DNA from: Palsa-739 sp036512155
GTDB taxonomy: Bacteria > Actinomycetota > Thermoleophilia > Gaiellales > Gaiellaceae
NCBI GenBank assembly: GCA_036512155.1
Contig: DATCBD010000032.1
Coordinates: forward strand, 1 to 5,870
Direction: 5' to 3'
Length of the DNA: 5,870 nt
This document shows positions 4,382 to 5,870 of the stretch, one piece after another. The position numbers and the translations under genes were made by a program. Under the pieces are notes generated by a model that worked only from the letters and a program-made list of their open reading frames with translations, was not told where the DNA came from and ran no database searches. The first letter of the stretch is position 1; every line of letters starts with the position of its first letter.

Positions 4382-5870
4382 GGCGGTAGAACTCTGCACG
4401 GATCGGCGCGAGCGGCGTGGCGCCCTTGATCAGGTCGGCTGCCTTCTCGGCCACCATCATCACGGGCGCGTAGATGTTCCCGTTCGGAACGAACGGAAAG
4501 ACGGACGCGTCGACGGCGCGCAGGCCGTCGAGCCCGTACACGCGCATCGTCTGCGGATCGACGACGCTCCCCATCGCGCACGTGCACGAAGGATGGAGCG
4601 CTGTCTCCGCATCGCGCGCGACCCAGTCGAGGACCTCCTCGTCGCTTGCGATCGTCGGCCCCGGCGAAGTCTCGCCACCGTTGTATGGATCGAACGCCGA
4701 CTGGTCGAGGATGTTCCGCGCGACGCGGATCGCCTCCACCCACTCGCGCCGATCCTGGTCGGTCGAGAGATAGTTGAAGCGCAGCGCCGGCTTCACCCGC
4801 GGATCGGAGGACACGATCTTCACCGAGCCGCGCGAATCGGAGTACATCGGGCCGACGTGCACCTGATACCCGTGCGCCGCCGCCGGCGCCGATCCGTCGT
4901 AGCGGATCGCAAGCGGCAGGAAGTGGAACATGAGGTTCGGATACGCGACCTCGTCGTTCGAGCGGACGAAACCGCCCGCTTCGAAGTGGTTCGACGCACC
5001 CGGCCCGTCGCGGAAGAAGAGCCAGCGCGCACCGATGTACGGCCGCTTCCACTTCTTCAGCGCCGGCTGCATCGACACCGGCTGCGTCGACTCGTGCTGG
5101 ACGTACACCTCGAGGTGGTCTTGCAGGTTCTCGCCGACGGGCAGATTGTCCACAAGGCCGGAGAGCTGCAGCAGCTGCGGCGAGTTGATCGCCCCGCCGC
5201 ACAGGATGACCTCGTTCGCGCGCACGACGTTGCCTCCGCTGATCTCGACGCCGACCGCGCGCTTCCCGTTGAAGAGGATTCCGCCCACGAACGTGTTGCA
5301 GCGCACCTCGAGGTTCGGCCGGTCCATGACCGGATGGAGGTACGCGCGCGCCGCGCTCAGCCGCCGGCCGCGCTCGATCGTCCGGTCGAACGCCGCGAAC
5401 CCCTCCTGCCGGTAGCCGTTCACGTCCTTCGTCAGCTCGTACCCCGCCTGTTGCACCGCCTCGAAGAACGCGCCGAAGAGCGGCGACGACGCAGGCCCGC
5501 GCTCGAGCACGATCGGCCCGTCGCCGCCGCGCCATTCATCCGCACCGGCGAGGCACGTCTCCATCTTCTTGAAGTACGGAAGGCAGTGCGCGTAGTCCCA
5601 TTCCTCGATCCCCCAGCGCTCGTAGTCGAGTGGATTGCCGCGCTGGAAGATCATCCCGTTGATCGAGCTCGAGCCGCCGAGCACTTTGCCGCGCGCGTGG
5701 TAGATGCGGCGGCCGTTCATGTGCGGCTCCGGCTCTGACTCGTACATCCAGTCGTAGCGCGGGTTGCCGATCGGGAAGGCAAGCGCGGCCGGCATATGGA
5801 TGAACGGATCCCACAGATGATCGGGGCGGCCCGCCTCGAGGACGAGCACGCGCGTCCCGGCGTCCTCGGT
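4356..5870 (-). CDS. betA: Choline dehydrogenase-like GMC oxidoreductase, 5' partial
   Basis: FAD-dependent glucose-methanol-choline (GMC) oxidoreductase, most like BetA, which oxidises choline to betaine aldehyde (and on to glycine betaine) at the membrane face. 504 residues are visible; the gene runs off the right edge and lacks roughly the first 20, including the N-terminal GxGxxG. Numbering from the first visible codon: VLVLEAGRPD (8-17, ribose-binding Glu12), MPAALAFP (25-32), YESEPEPHMNGRR (43-55), the GMC signature GKVLGGSSSINGMIFQRGN (61-79), GENLQDHLE (246-254), GASNHFEAGGFVRS (291-304), and the active-site region ETALHPSCTCAMG (His426) with NGNIYAPVMM near the end supplying the second active-site residue. 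The BetA-specific look of MPAALAFP, NHFEAGGF and NLQDHLE favours choline over other alcohols. Between LQLSG and GENLQ about 14 residues normally present are missing, and the second GMC signature loses its last Gly. Its stop overlaps the cyclodeaminase-like start by 26 bases. No betB or betI is visible. Confidence 0.9.
   Translation of the reverse strand, partial: TEDAGTRVLVLEAGRPDHLWDPFIHMPAALAFPIGNPRYDWMYESEPEPHMNGRRIYHARGKVLGGSSSINGMIFQRGNPLDYERWGIEEWDYAHCLPYFKKMETCLAGADEWRGGDGPIVLERGPASSPLFGAFFEAVQQAGYELTKDVNGYRQEGFAAFDRTIERGRRLSAARAYLHPVMDRPNLEVRCNTFVGGILFNGKRAVGVEISGGNVVRANEVILCGGAINSPQLLQLSGLVDNLPVGENLQDHLEVYVQHESTQPVSMQPALKKWKRPYIGARWLFFRDGPGASNHFEAGGFVRSNDEVAYPNLMFHFLPLAIRYDGSAPAAAHGYQVHVGPMYSDSRGSVKIVSSDPRVKPALRFNYLSTDQDRREWVEAIRVARNILDQSAFDPYNGGETSPGPTIASDEEVLDWVARDAETALHPSCTCAMGSVVDPQTMRVYGLDGLRAVDASVFPFVPNGNIYAPVMMVAEKAADLIKGATPLAPIRAEFYRHAERTASH

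Noticed and set aside
4329..5738. Long plus-strand open frame opposite the choline dehydrogenase gene
   Set aside because: Arg/Val/Asp-rich shadow with no recognisable motif, opposite a gene with clear GMC signatures.

Overview
This is a very GC-rich, densely packed bacterial chromosomal fragment. G/C-ending codons dominate most genes, and the proteins (Cys-less DksA/TraR-like protein, ROK fructokinase, CPA1 antiporter, BetA-type GMC oxidoreductase) suggest a high-GC actinobacterium, perhaps of the Thermoleophilia type. That placement is inference; no rRNA or other taxonomic marker is present. Eight protein genes cover almost everything. By my calls only about 66 bases (450-506 and 1637-1645) lie outside a coding region. 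No tRNA, rRNA, CRISPR array, insertion sequence or phage gene was seen.

Layout, left to right. (a) <1-449, minus: the 5' part of an unrecognised beta-rich protein whose 3' end leaves the left edge; its codon use is clearly less GC-biased than its neighbours. (b) 507-3265, minus: a tight three-gene unit transcribed in the order Na+/H+ antiporter, DksA/TraR-like protein without its zinc cysteines, ROK-family fructokinase. The first two are 9 bases apart; the last two overlap by 4 bases in a CTGA junction, which implies a rare CTG start. (c) 3206-3963, plus: a Nudix hydrolase of the ADP-ribose pyrophosphatase type and a small antibiotic-monooxygenase-like (dimeric alpha/beta barrel) protein, joined by a TGATG stop/start. 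(d) 3941-5870, minus: a choline dehydrogenase-like GMC flavoenzyme (5' end beyond the right edge) followed by an overlapping small cyclodeaminase/cyclohydrolase-family protein.

How they may work together. The antiporter unit pairs ion/pH homeostasis with a putative RNA-polymerase-binding regulator and a sugar kinase. The right-hand unit pairs oxidation of choline toward glycine betaine (osmoprotection, or feeding methyl groups to folate) with a folate-type cyclohydrolase/cyclodeaminase fold. The two units share a loose osmotic/ion-stress theme, but this is inference from adjacency.

The most notable points are the CTG start, the Cys-less DksA-like protein, the nearly promoterless head-to-head junction near 3206-3265, a roughly 14-residue deletion in the conserved FAD-domain segment of the choline dehydrogenase, and a recurring pattern of short proteins with trimmed loops. 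I see no convincing new multi-gene defence or mobile system.
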